Notes: generated by a model not told the origin, from the sequence alone. A stretch of DNA of 64,000 nucleotides from Cephalotus follicularis (GCA_001972305.1 BDDD01001387.1:124001-188000); one strand, 5' to 3'. Positions 1 through 12,646 are shown, counted from the stretch's first letter. Program-made: numbers and translations.

Positions 1-430
1 ATCAGTAATATTTAACTTATTAATAAAACAGATTTTATTCAAATAAAACCAAATATCTGAAAACGAACAAAATTCCATTTCAAAACATACGTACCTATGT
101 CCAAACATAAATCATAACAATGAAATCAGAGGAGTTCATCAAAAGGGATACATCGGTACTAAAAGCAGTTTTCATTTCAATAAAATCAGATGTCCAATAA
201 CAAAAGTATCTGTACTTAAAACAAAACTGAATTCACTTAAACAAAACCGAAGAAGAAGTCCAAAACAAGGAATTCGTATGTTATTCAAAAGTCAAACTAA
301 TTTTTTGCTCTAATAAAACCAATAGGAGGGTATCAAGGAACGAAACATCCGTACTTTACTCATAAAAACATAAAAATAAGATTTAATCTAATAAAAACGA
401 GGAATATAATCAAGAACGAGAATCCGTACC
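1..430. repeat. Degenerate tandem repeat, unit about 70-85 bp
   Basis: Units recur with the elements AAAACTGAATTCA, CAATAAAATCAG, a short variable part, CAAGAACGAA and ATCCGTAC. The same array is longer in the second copy (about 18830-19440), and one or two units lie inverted at 18470-18560. It is part of the LTR-like element and not a separate satellite locus. Confidence 0.7.
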
Positions 431-864
431 TTATACAATCACCAAAATTATCCTCAAGAGAAAATCAAGCAACCCTACGCAGCACTTTCGTTGGTACAGT
501 TATCTAAAAGATATAAAAACAACAATTCAAAATAAGAAATTAAAAAAAAAAAACCTTACAAAAGTGTCAGCGCTTTATCTAGAACAAAGCCGAAAGCGTC
601 GACTCTTTCTAGCATAAGTGTCAACGTTTATCAGGACACAGGCGACGTTTAAATATTTTAAAATTTCAAACTTTGAGGACAGAGCGTCGATGCTTTACAG
701 AAACAAAGCAAGATGGCGTCGACGCTTTACAGAACAGCGGGATTATGCACATTTGAGGAAAGGCGTCGACTCTTTGACGTAAGTTTAAGTGTGCTTACAG
801 TGCTACACGTAAACTGAAGAAAGTGAGGATTAAAACAAGACCACTCTTAACACAGCACCCATTA

Positions 865-1350
865 ACATGGCATGCACAACACACACAGCACACCTACACA
901 TACTACATGCAAAACACACACACTGCACGCACCGCACACACATACATACTCTGCCTACACAACACACATACACTGTCTACACTTAACTCACACACACAGC
1001 ACCCTTGCTTACTTCCTTCACAACACACACGGCTCATTCACTGTACACACACCACATGCAAACTCTCACACAAAGGTTGCACACAACCACACTGCACACA
1101 CAAAAATAACATTTACTCTGCCTTCACCACATACACGCACACGTACGCAACACACAACATGCAAAACACACCCAACACGCACACAACACATGCATATCAT
1201 ATACTCTGTTTTCACAGCACATACACACAACCAACACACACGCACATGCACACTGCCTCCCTTACACAACACATACACTCTCACGCTAAACACACTTACA
1301 CAGCCTTCCCACATCCAACACACACACATGCGCATGAGGGACAACGCACA
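865..1350. repeat. CA-rich low-complexity tract
   Basis: Irregular runs of CACA interspersed with CATGCAAAACACAC and ACTCTGCCTACAC phrases. A shorter version occurs at 19960-20275 in the homologous copy. The open frames here translate to Thr/His-rich low-complexity sequence, so no gene is called. Confidence 0.75.
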
Positions 1351-1819
1351 ACCATGAGGATTCAATCATTGAGCATGAACCAAAGTGACATTTTAAGGGT
1401 AACAGTGGCGTTTACAAAGCCAGTAAAACCGACCCGATGAAACTATTTCATAGAGAGAGCCCGAATGCTGTAAGGAATACAGACAAACAAATACAAAAAC
1501 AAAGAAAGACATGAAGGCTTTGCTTATGGAGGGTGACGGGGTCAAATTCTTGCTTATTTGGTGTTCCATAATGAAACAAAGAAAGAAAACAAACCTGAAG
1601 GAAGCCAAACCGTGGGAGAAACGCAAGGAAAATTCCGAGGCTTGCAGTGGTTGGTTGGCTCCAGAGAGAGAGACAGAGAAGGAATGACAAGCTGGGTAAT
1701 ATGCATATGAGGTTTAGTTGATATTACTACCAAACGATTTCTTAAACCAAAACATGAAGAATCAAACCTGAAACAATGAGGAAGCTGTGGGAACAAACGC
1801 CAGGAATTTCTGAGCTCAG

Positions 1820-1854
1820 CAACAATGGCGTCCAGGAGCGAGAGAGAGAGTCCA

Positions 1855-1898
<44 letters not shown>

Positions 1899-2110
1899 TA
1901 AGTGGGAGAGATAAGGTGGCTGTTGTGTTTAAAAGAAAATGAATATGGAGAGATAAGGCAGGTGAGAATTATACGGGAGAGGGAGAGACGTGCATGGGAG
2001 AGAGAGTTAGTGAGAGATGGGAGAGAGAGTTGTTGCGGGAGAGAGTGAGTGAGAGATGGAAGAGAGAAGAAGAATGGGAGGAAAAAGAAAGAAAAATAAG
2101 AAAAAGTAGA
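1820..2110. repeat. Purine-rich tract with (GA)n
   Basis: A GA dinucleotide run of about 36 bases near 1857-1893 is followed by GAGAGA-rich sequence. The homologous copy has it at 20550-20600 and 20830-21050, and the inverted arm has the complementary CT tract at 17220-17345. Confidence 0.8.
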
Positions 2111-2310
2111 ATTTGATTTTAAAGAAAAAGGTTTTATAAATAGTATTTACATACCCATTAACAAATACCTAATGACACGAGGTTAAAATCAATTTAGCCC
2201 GGCCAAGAGTAAAACAAAATTGGTAATTCACATACCAAAATAAATAAGCAACCCACAAAAATTTAATTTAAAAGGTCCAAAAATTTTATACGGAAAAACG
2301 GGATATTACA

Positions 2311-2417
2311 AGGAAGATGAATAAGAAGAGGAGGATTCTGACACGGATGAAGAGGACGAAGTGATGGATTATGATTCCAATAATCAAGACGATATGGATA
2401 TTGATAACATAGATTAA
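2311..2417 (+). pseudogene. Possible C-terminal tail of CACTA TNP2 transposase
   Basis: A short frame rich in Asp and Glu ends at TAA 2415-2417 (residues like DTDEEDEVMDYDSNNQ). It lies immediately upstream of the second CACTA gene, where the transposase C-terminus would be. It is truncated at the LTR junction and has an in-frame stop near its start. The assignment rests on position and acidic composition only. Confidence 0.3.
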
Positions 2418-2569
2418 ACTGTAAATTAATAGTATAGTATATGTATAAAGGATATTTGCAATAGTATTCTTAATCTTTTAATTTTGCATGACATTATAAT
2501 TTGATAATATATAGTAGAACAACTGTATAGAATTTGTATTGATTTTAAATACGGTGAGTTCTTGCAGAG

Positions 2570-4270
2570 ATGCCACGTAAGTTGACACGTTCCTCTATTG
2601 CTGGAGCTTCCACTACAGCTTCTAGTTCTCAGCTTCCCGAGTTGGATGACATGGAGTTAGACACACGGAAGCAGGATACCGATGTTCACAGTGCTAGTAA
2701 GGAAATTTATTATATCATAATTTATTATTAAATTGTTTTTCATACTGTCGAAGCCATTTTGTTATATTTATTTATACATATTTACAGTCAAACATAAACA
2801 TGTTTTTGAATCAGGCTCTCATCAGCAACAGATGAGGGGAGTTAGTAGGGGCGAACTTGCCCCAGCAGGGGACGGAGGATTATAGGCTTCTTCGTCATAT
2901 TAGTGCCAGTGGGTAAGTAACAAGTAATTTTAGTACATATTTTTTTAAACTAAACTATCATGTTGGTGCTAATATTTGTTTTATTGCAGCGGTTTTGAGG
3001 ACATGGATGTCAAAAACACAATAACAGTCCTCACCAAAGCCAGAATACTACACACTTAGACCACGTGGAGCCAATGGCCTAATTCAGAAAAGGAACTTTT
3101 GTGGGAGAAGCTACTGGTGAGTAAAACTGTTTCAGTTAACTGTTAATATAATTCAAGTTATTTTTATTTTCGTTATTGCTTGACATTGATATTTGGTAGA
3201 ACTACTTTCGCTTTCAGCCATCTGATGCACACAGTAAAACCGCATTCTATAGTTACGTACAAGAGAATTATCTAAAATGGATGCGTAAATTTAGAAATAA
3301 GTCGATGACCAATACTGGTGTGCATCAGATGAGTCCTGAGTGCAAGCGACATGGCCCAACAGAGACACCGGGCCCAATGTGGGAGCAGATTGTGAACATC
3401 TGGATATCAGAGGATTTTCAGAAGAAGGCAATAACAAATGCCACCAATAGGGCAAGCGAATCTCACACCACCTATACTGGCGGTAGCTACACGATGGAGA
3501 GGCAACTTAAGATTGGGGTAAGTAATAAACTTAATTTATAATTATGGTGATTAATGTTTATTTGTTATTATTGATCTACACTTTTTGTGTTTCAAACTTA
3601 TTTGAAATAGCATTTGACTTACTGGAGGCTAAGGGGAAAAGGATTGGAGCTGTATACTTCGGTACTCATCGGAGGGTGAAGGAGCACACTCTTCCACCTC
3701 ATGTTGTAATGGACAAGGTAGTGAATCAAACTATAATGAATATGTCAATTACCATTTATATATCAATTACTTAATTGATTAAACTTGTATTTTTTATAGT
3801 AGAAGCACAAGGTTGCTAGTGGGTCAGATACTATGGAGGGGTCCGATGGTACTAGTAGGCCGGTTCCCTTCAACGTCGTGACATGGATGGAGGCGGCTGA
3901 ATGTACGCAGAAGGGCAAGATCCGTTGCCTGGGTAACTACATACTTCCACGAAGATGCTATCACAAGCACTTTGTACTCCATCAACAATGGGCAGTCAGA
4001 GTCACCCCTTCACTTCACAGCCACCATATGTTGGCCCTGGGATAGACGCAGGCTATCGCAATGAGGTCACAAAGCTTCGACAGCAGATGTCTCAGATGCA
4101 AACAACGTTGGAGGCTTAGATGGCTCAAATGACTCAACTGACTCAGATGATGGCCGCTCAGATGTGTCGCAGTCGGGATGATCTAGATCTGACCAGAGTA
4201 TGCCGCAGAACAGGTACCACCCCTCCCAGTCATCTCCGAACTCGGACCATAGCGATTCTCCGTCATAGTT
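2570..4270 (+). pseudogene. CACTA second gene, plant transposase of the Ptta/En/Spm type
   Basis: The start codon is at 2570-2572 and the first exon runs to about 2696. Further exon-like blocks are near 2811-2915, 2990-3119, 3217-3520, 3606-3718 and 3800-4270, separated by AT-rich introns with GT donors such as GTGAGT at 3119. The block at 3281-3520 carries the family signature: KWMRKFRNK, then PGPMWEQIVNIW, EDFQKKAITNATNRAS and TGGSYTMERQ. The last block has a Gln/Met-rich coiled-coil-like stretch (RQQMSQMQTTLEA). Stops inside the exon-like blocks (for example TAG near 2884 and 3057) indicate decay. In CACTA elements this protein normally binds subterminal repeats; here it is probably non-functional. 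Confidence 0.7.
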
Positions 4271-4509
4271 AGGTTGATTTTGTTGATTTTGAAACAATTT
4301 ATAACTTTTTATTTGTAAACTTGTTACACTTTTTATAAGTATAATATAAAGTTTAGTTTTATTGTTTTGCTACTAAGATGTGAAATACAAGTTTGATTGA
4401 CCATTTATGGATTGAGTCCATAGGACAATTGAAATATGAACTATCATTGTGGCTGCTGAAAAATAAATTGCAAGTTTTGCTTGGATAAGGAATGGATTCT
4501 ACTGATGAA

Positions 4510-4839
4510 ACCATCATTAGAATCCTGTAGAATGGCGATGGCACCTCCCCTCGTCGTACCCTTGCAATATTACAGAACTTTTTTTCACGGCGAAGGGACA
4601 TGACCTCATCGTGGCTGGCCACGAGCAGGTTTCTACGAGAGTGTGCACCCTCGCCACACCCTCACAGGAGGAGAGGTCACTCTACGGCAAGGGTACGCAA
4701 TACCCTCGTCGCATTGATGGCGAGGAAGGCAACAGCGAGGGTTATTTCCCCTTGCTATACCCCCGCGATTGGGTCAACGACGAGGGCTTGGCAAGGGGAG
4801 GTGCCCTCGCCGTAGCCTTTTTTTTTTTTTTTTGTAGTG
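4510..4839 (+). repeat. CACTA subterminal repeats and terminus
   Basis: Repeated GGCGAGGG / CCCTCGTCG words in both orientations fill 4540-4815, followed by a T run and the GTAGTG terminus. These are the usual binding sites for the element's own DNA-binding protein. ORFs here are by-products. Confidence 0.75.
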
Positions 4840-5527
4840 TACCTCATAAATAGATTAGATGCACAATCCTAAACTACAGTGTAATAAAAAGAATTTGCCC
4901 TATACTATACTTCTTGTTTGAAACCAAGAGAATGTACCGAATAAAACTTGTTTAAAACCAAGAGAATCTACCGAATAAATAGAAAAAAAGATACACAAGC
5001 CTAAATTACAGTGTAATCAAATCCAAAACAATAATTCTATGAATCATAATTGACTTGACATCACAAAAGATCACAGATGAGTTGTTAAAGAATAATACTA
5101 TGGGCAACAAGTAAAAAAAAGAACTGACAGCAACTGCTGAGTTTATGGCACATCACACATTTTAATCTATCTCAATGATGGTCTCCATTTCTTTTTTTTA
5201 ATCAAACTTAATGATATTATGACACATAATTACCGTGGTTTTTTGTTGCTGTCCATAGCTTTACCCGTTGTCAAAATATTATTGCTGATATTTTTATTAA
5301 AAGTTAAAATATCATTAATAATGTTTAAAAAAATACCAATTATATTTTGACACATATCACTTATGATGCCCTTATAATATCAACATTATAGTGTAAACTT
5401 GACTCTCCCATAAAAAAAAATTTCTCAAAATTTCGTGTGTGCAATTGAACAGCCACTGCGGGAATGTATAAGAGTAACTGCACCAGCACCAAGAGAAACT
5501 AAAGTATCCTCCCTCAAAAGAGGAAAA

Positions 5528-5570
<43 letters not shown>

Positions 5571-5621
5571 GGCACAAATAACTTTTGCACACCACAGTAA
5601 CAAACCAGCAGTTAAAGAACC
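4840..5621 (+). promoter_or_regulatory. Promoter and 5' UTR of the first QRT3-like gene
   Basis: A candidate TATA box (TATAAG, 5467-5472) lies 155 bp before the start codon. A (CT)n run at 5533-5560 followed by (CA)n at 5561-5570 lies in the presumed 5' UTR. From 5111 on, the sequence aligns with the promoter of the second gene, including TATA box and CT run. The part 4840-5110 is unique to this copy because the other copy is cut by a CACTA end. The TATA and CT assignments are positional inference. Confidence 0.55.
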
Positions 5622-8600
5622 ATGAAACCGATTTTAGCATTGTTGCTCCTTATAATAGTCCTAGTACAAGAAACAACTTTTACTCTCAAGGTAAGACAGT
5701 ATCAAGCAACACTTGAACAGATTGCAGCTACTTCAGCTTTGACTTCTACACCAGCTTCAAACCCCCAAAAGGTTAGATACATGTAATCACATATAAACAT
5801 ATGTATTAAAAATCATAGGGCTTATAAAATATTCGTTTATTGGTGTTAATTAATTACGTTTGTATGCTTTATATGTGGGTGCTCTTTGAATGCTTATTAG
5901 GTTATTGGAAGAGTGTACTATCCAATTGGGTATGGAGCGGACCCAACAGGGGCACAGGAGAGCAGTGATGCCATATTGAATGCATTGAATGATGCTTTCC
6001 AAGTGCAAAGTGGACTTGAATTGGTTGCTGGTGTCAATGACTTAGGTGGTGTTATCATTGATCTGCAAGGTGGCAACTACAAGATTAGCAAACCCATTAC
6101 GTTTCCAGCTTCTGGTGGAGGCAATGTTGTGGTGAGTTGGCCCTTAATTAATTTGTTGCTTACACACGTTTTTCAACAACTATTCATTACTTTCTCTGCA
6201 CATCTCTGTTTGCTTTCTCTCCAATATACAGTTGCGGTTACTGTCTTATGACTACCAATAAGATCTATCATCTGTTCAATTATCTCAAGTTTTTGCAACT
6301 TTTCATGTGTAAATGTGGACACATGTTACCATTTTACAGAGTCTTCTCTGGTTTTAATGCATGAGAATGCATGCTTTATGTAAGTTGAAGCTTCAAAAAC
6401 AAATTTAATTGCCAACTACTATATTATTTAAACCTGTCTGTCTTATTATGGTCTCCCTCCAACAGATGTACGCAAAGTCAAAAACTAGTGCTAAAGGACA
6501 CGTATGTCACTCTTTAAGAGTTCTTTTATCTATCTGTATAATACCTTCTTTTACTATATGCAAATATAAATTACGATAGTAATATTATTCCCACTAGTTT
6601 TTTCTTTCTTTTTGATAATATATGAATAACAGTCTAATTATGAATACATTATTGATGGTTGTTTACTAAAAAATAAAAATATTATTGATAATATTTTAAA
6701 ATTATGAATAAAGTATTGATATTTAAGACTGTTGTTGTGCTGTTAATATCTTTATTCACAATATAACGACAATGATTGTTGTGTTAACTTTATAATCAAA
6801 TACAAGCAAATTTTATTAGAGGGAAACAATTAGGTTAGATAAAAAAATTCTTCTGGTTATTCAAACACATTTATAGTTTTTAATCAAATAATAATCAACC
6901 ACTCATCTCACAAAAACTATCTAAATAAGTCTTTTGTCAAAAATAACTTCTCAAAAGACTCACTATGATTTGAAATACGTGTATATACATACAACCTTTG
7001 AGTAATATCTGATTTGCGTTATATTATATATGCTTTGAATGCATTCAAAGATGTTTTAAATATGGATTGGTTGTTTTCATATTAGAGCATCAAGTAAGTT
7101 GTAGTTGACAATATTCAGTGTAATCCCTTTAATATAGGATAGTTTTAATGTAGCAAACCTAAGCCTAAAATCACTCATGTAACATCTACTTACTCCTGTA
7201 ATCATACACGTAATCAGCAAAATATATATGTGTGTGTGTGTTCATTACCCTTCAATCCATAACATCTATTATATTCATTTTCCGTGAAATTTTTTAAAAA
7301 ACGCTATCGTTATGCTTTTATGGCGCCAATTAACTCCTCGGGTCCTTCCTAAAAGTAACACCCTTTGTCATTGCTGCCCCTAGATAGACACTTAATACCA
7401 GTAGTATATATGACCACCGCTTAGTGAAAGGACCATTCTTGGTTGACGTTTCAAAAAGCCTACCAATAGTACATAACCACCAATTAAGTTCCAAAATATG
7501 TAAGAACAGATAAAAATAACGAAACTTTTATTGATTGACTTGATAAACCATATCATTAATTTATGAAAGTTCATTGTATTATTATCTTATGTGAACTTTT
7601 ATAGGTTAATAGGTAATTTTTGTCTCAAACTTGTAGCTGAAAGTTGCATCTTGAACTCTTTTTTGGTGTAATTAAGGGATTCAATTTTCAAAATCAGAGT
7701 AATTAAAAGATAGTATAACACTAACGGTGAATAAGTTCATGCTGCAACTTGCACTTTTACTACAAGTTCATGTTCAAATTACGTATTAACCCATTATTTA
7801 ATTTACAGATGTGTCCGTCATATCATCACTTAACAGTCACGTCATCCACAGTAAGTGATAAATTAACGACAGTCTTTTAATTACTCTTATTTTGAAAGTT
7901 GAATCCCTTAATTATACCTAAAATAAGTTTATGGTGTAACTTACACTTTTGCTAGAATTTTTCATTATCAATATTACCCCTTGTGTTTTATGTGTGAAGC
8001 ATGTGTTAATAGGTACATTTTCAAATGTCTTTGTAGTTTGGATTTGGATCGTTTGACTCATTATGAGTATACTACGACGTGAATTGATTCATGAGAACTC
8101 TTGGGCATACTTCAAAATTCTATAATAAATTCCTAAAGTGTTTATCCATGTATTAGTTTCTTGGCATCTAAATAAAGAAGAACTAAAGAGAAAAAAAGGT
8201 CATGAGAGTGAGTCTTATTGATTTGGATCCCCCATTTAAACGAAAGCTGATGTTAATGATTCCCAAACTCACATTTAATGCCTAAATTATGTTGGCATGA
8301 TTAATAACTTAGGTACAAGGAGGGACTTTGCGAGCATCAGACACATTTCCTAATAATAGGCATCTTATTGAACTATCGTCACCAAATTCTCAAGCACTTG
8401 TTACAAACAATGACATTAAAGCTCAAAAAGAAGCTATCTACTATGAAGACATCACCTTCCGGGACATTCTCTTCGATTCAAGCTATCGCGGAGGAGGAAT
8501 TTTCATTATTGATTCAGCTAGAACTCGGATAGATAATTGTTTCTTTCTCCACTTCCAAACAGAAGGAATTCTGGTAAAAAAAGGACATGAAACCTTCATA

Positions 8601-9371
8601 TCTAGTTGCTTCCTGGGACAACATTCAACAGTTGGTGCTGATCCAAGTGAGAGGGATTTCACTGGCACTGCCATTGATCTAGGCAGTAACGATAATGCAA
8701 TCACTGATGTTGCAATCTTCTCAGCAGCCATTGGAGTTTTACTTAGGAGTCATGCTAACATTGTCACTGGGGTACATTGTTACAACAAGGCAACATATTG
8801 GGGTGGTATAGGAATTTTGGTTAAACAAGGTGCAGCTCTAACTAGAATAGATAATTGTTACTTAGATTTCAATTCTATAGTTATGGAAGATCCGGTTCAG
8901 GTTCATGTCACTAATGGACTATTCTTCGGAGATGGTAATGCAGTGTTGAAGTCAATCCATGGCCAAATGTCGGGGTTAAATATTGTAGGAAATATGTTCA
9001 GTGGGGACCCAAAAAACATGAAACCAATAGTAACATTGGATGGGAATTTCGGTAGCATTGATCAAGTGGTGATTGACAGGAACAATGTGAGGGGCATGAG
9101 CTTGAAATCAACAGTGGGGAGATTAACGGTCACCGGACATGGAACGAAATGGGTGGCCGATTTTTCGTCGGTGCTGGTATTTCCTAATAGGATTAATCAT
9201 TTCCACTATTCATTTTATGCTCAAGGGGAACCTGCAGGGTTACCAGTACATGCAGTGACCAATGTGTCAAATAATGTGGTGGTTGTGGAGAGTGACGAAG
9301 TGGTTAATGGGGTTGTTTCTGTGGTTGTTGATCAGTATGGTATGGTTGGACAGACTACTTACGTAATCTAG
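5622..9371 (+). CDS. QRT3: QUARTET3-like polygalacturonase, copy 1 (three exons)
   Basis: Exons are 5622-5771, 5901-6131 and 8313-9371; all borders are GT-AG and phase is kept, giving about 479 codons, close to the length known for Arabidopsis QRT3. The N-terminus is a signal peptide (MKPILALLLLIIVLVQ). Exon 2 begins the pectin-lyase-fold region (GRVYYPIGYGADPTGAQESS), as in Pectate_lyase_3 domains. Exon 3 has parallel beta-helix-like repeats (ITFRDILFDS, RIDNCFFLHF, RIDNCYLDF). I do not see the four canonical GH28 motifs, which fits the divergent QRT3 class. In Arabidopsis, QRT3 is a tapetum-secreted enzyme that degrades pollen mother cell wall pectin so that microspores separate. Compared with copy 2 it has about 20 substitutions in exon 3 and lacks four residues near the start of that exon. 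The frame is intact. Family confidence is high; the exact role is inferred. Confidence 0.88.
7605..7960. repeat. Fold-back (MITE-like) repeat in intron 2 of copy 1
   Basis: The left arm (TAGGTAATTT, CTTGTAGCTGAAAGTTGCA, AATCAGAGTAATTAAAAGA) is mirrored by a right arm (TTTTAATTACTCTTATTTTG, CTTACACTTTTGCTA). The homologous copy at 35307-35680 retains the full right arm; here it is cut short at about 7957. No coding potential. Confidence 0.65.
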
Positions 9372-10680
9372 ATAGTAAATGTTGCTACAACTATTCAAAA
9401 AGTTTTGTTTTTATATGTATAACAAACAATCACTTAGTAATCGTTCAATACAGTAATGCTCGACTTAATATGTTTCAGGTAACACAGTAGTTTCATTCCC
9501 AATCTGTGCACTGAGAAGTCATTTTTTCAAATTTTATATTAGTTTTTTAATACAGATTTTTCATTATATGGTTTCTTCCACACGAATCACACAGTAATTT
9601 AACGCATTTCTCTCTTTTTTATTAACTACTAATTATTAATTTCTAATCAAATAGACCTTCATATTAGCCTTATACAAAAATATTATTCATTAATAATGCC
9701 GGTTATATTCTTTTTTTATTATTCGAACATTGTTAGGCTTGCAAACCCTATAAAGTATTTGTGACACGAATTCAGATGCAGCCGTTAAAAAAGAACTGAA
9801 GCCTGGTGTCTATGCTTTTCTCCTCGGTAAAGGGGCTCTTAATGTTCAAAGCTTCACATAGATATTAATTAATATAAATACTAATGTGATCCGTACGTTG
9901 TTGTTACGGATTGATATAATTTTTTTTTATTATAGGTGTTATTTATTTATATTTTTTAATGTATAATAGAAAATTTCAAATTTCAAATAATAAAATAGTA
10001 ATAAATTGAAGAAGATTTGAGCAAGAAAAATACTTTTTATTTTCAAATTTCAGAATATATTATCTTAATTTATCAATTCTCATTTGAATGGTAAATTAAA
10101 AAAAGTATGAGATAATATTAAAAAAAAGCAAATGATAAAATTTTGAATCACTTCCACGAAGAATAGATGGTTGTGTTTATTTTTATATTTATGGAGTTTT
10201 ATGTGATTTTTGTGTAAAAATTATTTTATGTGATTTTTAGGAATGTAGTTGAAGCGAATAAATCTATCACTCATGCATGTGTTGATGTTGTGTCAATAAA
10301 GCTAGTGAATACATATATATAATCGGAATACCACATGTTCAACTCTTGCAACTTATAGTAGGTAGTAAGTAAAAAAAAAAAATCATGTTAATATAGACAA
10401 TGTACATGACTTGGATGACATATTTGAGAATAATTGAGGTTATGAATCTTGACTGACATGTTTGAGAATTATCAAAAAAGAAATGACATGTTTGAGAATA
10501 TTTCAAAATATAATAAGATATTTGATAGTAGTTAAAAAAACAATGTTATATTTGAGAATAATTTGAAAAAATAATATTAAAATAGGCATGACAATTCAAT
10601 ATAATGGCATGTATGAGAATAGTTGAATAAATAAAGGTAAACTGACAAATAAAAAAAACTTTAGGGGTAAAGAAATACAG
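9372..10680 (+). other. 3' flank of copy 1, duplicated segment
   Basis: This aligns with 39309-40905 apart from a 316-bp insertion in the other copy. It contains no ORF with recognisable similarity. The segment 10364-10650 is a degenerate repeat of about 45 bp built around TGACATGTTTGAGAATAATTGA, present also at 40610-40860. Confidence 0.7.
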
Positions 10681-10763
10681 TAGATGCTAGTAGATGCCAT
10701 GATCTTTTACTCAAGATGTTAATTTTAGAAAAAAAATATGAGTACACAAGCTCTGATACCAAT
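10681..10763 (-). mobile_element. Primer binding site and leader stub of a Copia element
   Basis: On the minus strand, directly after the LTR end at 10764, there is TGGTATCAGAGCTT (10761-10748), complementary to the 3' end of initiator tRNA-Met. About 70 bases of leader follow and then homology to the QRT3 flank begins. The LTR at 10764-12067 therefore has a primer site on one side and coding sequence plus PPT on the other. Confidence 0.7.
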
Positions 10764-12067
10764 TGTAGGAAGTCTGGGGGGTTGAATAGACTTATAAAAA
10801 TTATACTAGCAAATAATCTAAAAACAATTAAAAAAATCACACAATTATGGAATTTAAATAGTGTAAGGTTGAGAAAATTGCAAACAAATATATAGTAGTT
10901 CGGCAAACCGCCTACGTCCACTCCCCAAGGCCTCCCCTTGAGTATTTCACTAGTATGCCCCAACCGGGCTTGAAACTCCAACTTTCACTTCAACAACTTT
11001 CGCTTCAACCAAGCGATTACAAGTTTGCTCCATCTGAGCTTGAAACTCCAACCGAGCTTCAATAGTTTTGCTCCAACCGAGCGATTACAATCTTTGCTCC
11101 AACCGAGCTATACAAGAGACAACCTCTCTTGTTTACAAGTAATTGAAAGTGTTTAGAGTTTACAAATTCACAGAGAATTTGTTTACAATTTGTCTCAATA
11201 CACACAAAGCTATAATAATATGAGTTACAAGAATAAGTGCTTTGTAATGTGTAGAATTGCTTGATTTTGATCTCTTTTGGTTTTGACAATGTTATGTATG
11301 TAGCCTGAGTTGCTGTGAAAGAATTGAGTGTTGTCTTGCTTGATCACTTGAGTAAGATACCTCACTTTTGCTTATAAAGACATGCTCCAACGGATATATT
11401 TTTGAAAGTCAGACTCATTTCAGTTGGTTGGATTTCCTTGGCAGTCAGTTGGAGCTCATAGCGCGTATTTTTTATTATAGTCGTTGGTGAGGCAGTCAGC
11501 TGGTCGATCTTAACAGTTGGCTGTTTTTCCTAAACAATCAGCTGGTGCTCTGTTCCAGTCGCCTGGTAGAATGAGACATGATCTCCAAAAAGCTACTGGT
11601 CTAATTTGAGAATTGCTGACAGTCGGCTGGTGACTATGGACAGTCGGTTGTTTTGCCTAAACAGTCGGTTGGTGCTCTGTTACAGTCAGTTGGTGGAGGT
11701 ATAGAGGATTTCCAAAAAAGCTACTGGAATAAATGGACAGTCGGTTGTTTTACCTAGACAGTCGGCTGGATCCCTGTTCCAGTCGGCTGGATGGAGTGCA
11801 ATTCCAGTTCCTGGATTTCTTGTATTTCCAGTCGGCTACTCATCCTCTGACATTCGGCTACTCAACTCAAACAGTCGGCTGTTCATCTTGGGCAGTCGGT
11901 TGTTTTTGGCCTGTACTTGTATTTTTGAGCTTTGCAACACTTTGGACATTAATTCAAGTATGTATATGAGTTTGTAAGTTAGAAAAATATGCATACATGT
12001 ATTCTATGTTTGTTAATCATCTAAATATCAATCTTTAAAACATTTAAAGGAGTGGCAAATGCCAACA
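10764..12067 (-). repeat. LTR of SIRE-like Copia element
   Basis: On the minus strand it starts TGTTGGCATTTGCCACTCC at 12067 and ends CTTCCTACA at 10764 (TG...CA, 1304 bp). It is preceded by a degenerate polypurine tract (12068-12082, AAAAATGGAAAGAT). The interior at 11430-11910 contains about ten copies of CAGTCGGCTGG-like words. It serves as the 3' LTR of the coding element at higher coordinates. No 5' LTR is recognisable past 27285. Confidence 0.8.
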
Positions 12068-12646
12068 ATCTTTCCATTTTTGATGATTGACAAAACATAA
12101 CGAATTTTGCTTAACTTTGACAAACTTATAACTTTTATTAACCAAAGTCCAATAATATCAAGTCTAGCATTTTATCAAAATGTTTGAGCTACAAAATTCA
12201 TATAGCACAAACAAACATGTGCATACTCATAGACTCTCCCCCTTTTTTTGTGATTGAAAGAGATAACTTTCATATCTCTTCGAAATTCGTATAACCCTCC
12301 CCCTTTTTGTCAAACAACAAAAAGATAATTAAGCTCCCCCTTAACCAAAACATGTGTATCAAAGCTCCCCCTTAAAAATTGCATGCTCAATTTTTATATC
12401 AATGTAGAGATCAATGAGTTAGAGAAAAGCAATTCTGAGCATATGTATGAATGAAGCATCAACAAATATATACAATGGCTTTTAAGGCAAGCTAGGAATG
12501 TGAAGAGAGATTATAGAACAAATTATAAAACAACTTCATTTCATAATCACACTAACAAGTTCATTACATAATCAAACTTCAAGTTCATTTCATACTCAAC
12601 TACAAGATCATTTCAAAATAAAAATAAACATGATATGAATGTTTGC
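12068..12646 (-). other. 3' untranslated region of the Copia element with PPT-like runs
   Basis: On the plus strand, several CTCCCCCTTTT runs (12236-12250, 12296-12310, 12332, 12366) are complements of purine tracts. Multiple PPT-like runs upstream of the 3' LTR are usual in SIRE-type Copia elements. No gene is seen. Confidence 0.55.

Larger units (their letters stand above)
1..2310 (-). mobile_element. Gypsy-type LTR copy A, cut by the window edge
   Basis: The stretch matches the right arm at 18818-21217 nearly end to end, including the terminal GGGATATTACA at 2300-2310. Read on the minus strand it begins TGTAATATCCCG, a typical plant Gypsy LTR start. In order along the plus strand it holds degenerate tandem units (1-430), a GCGTCGAC word cluster (560-790), a CA-rich tract (865-1350) and a purine-rich tract (1820-2110) with a GA run. 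No retroelement protein is encoded. The ORFs over the CA-rich part are low-complexity artefacts. Identity as an LTR is inferred from the termini and the repeat copy; the other end lies outside the window. Confidence 0.7.
2311..4839 (+). mobile_element. CACTA (En/Spm) transposon, 3' half
   Basis: The right end is TTTGTAGTG at 4831-4839, the complement of the CACTA terminus, behind a T run. Subterminal sequence contains CCTCGTCG / GGCGAGGG words (4540-4815), also seen at the end of the second CACTA element (32460-32630). The interior holds remains of the two usual CACTA genes. The left part is missing and is replaced by the LTR copy ending at 2310. The three bases after the end are TAC; no partner duplication can be checked. 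Confidence 0.8.

Noticed and set aside
823-1440. 205-codon ORF and overlapping frames in the CA-rich tract
   Set aside because: The translation is Thr/His-rich low complexity caused by CACA repeats, and the homologous copy does not keep the frame.
5372-5590. Minus-strand ORF over the QRT3 promoter
   Set aside because: Driven by the CT/CA repeats of the 5' UTR.
8483-8731. Minus-strand ORF inside QRT3 exon 3 (also 38423-38668)
   Set aside because: Conserved only because the exon is duplicated; no domain, and it is antisense to a well-supported exon.
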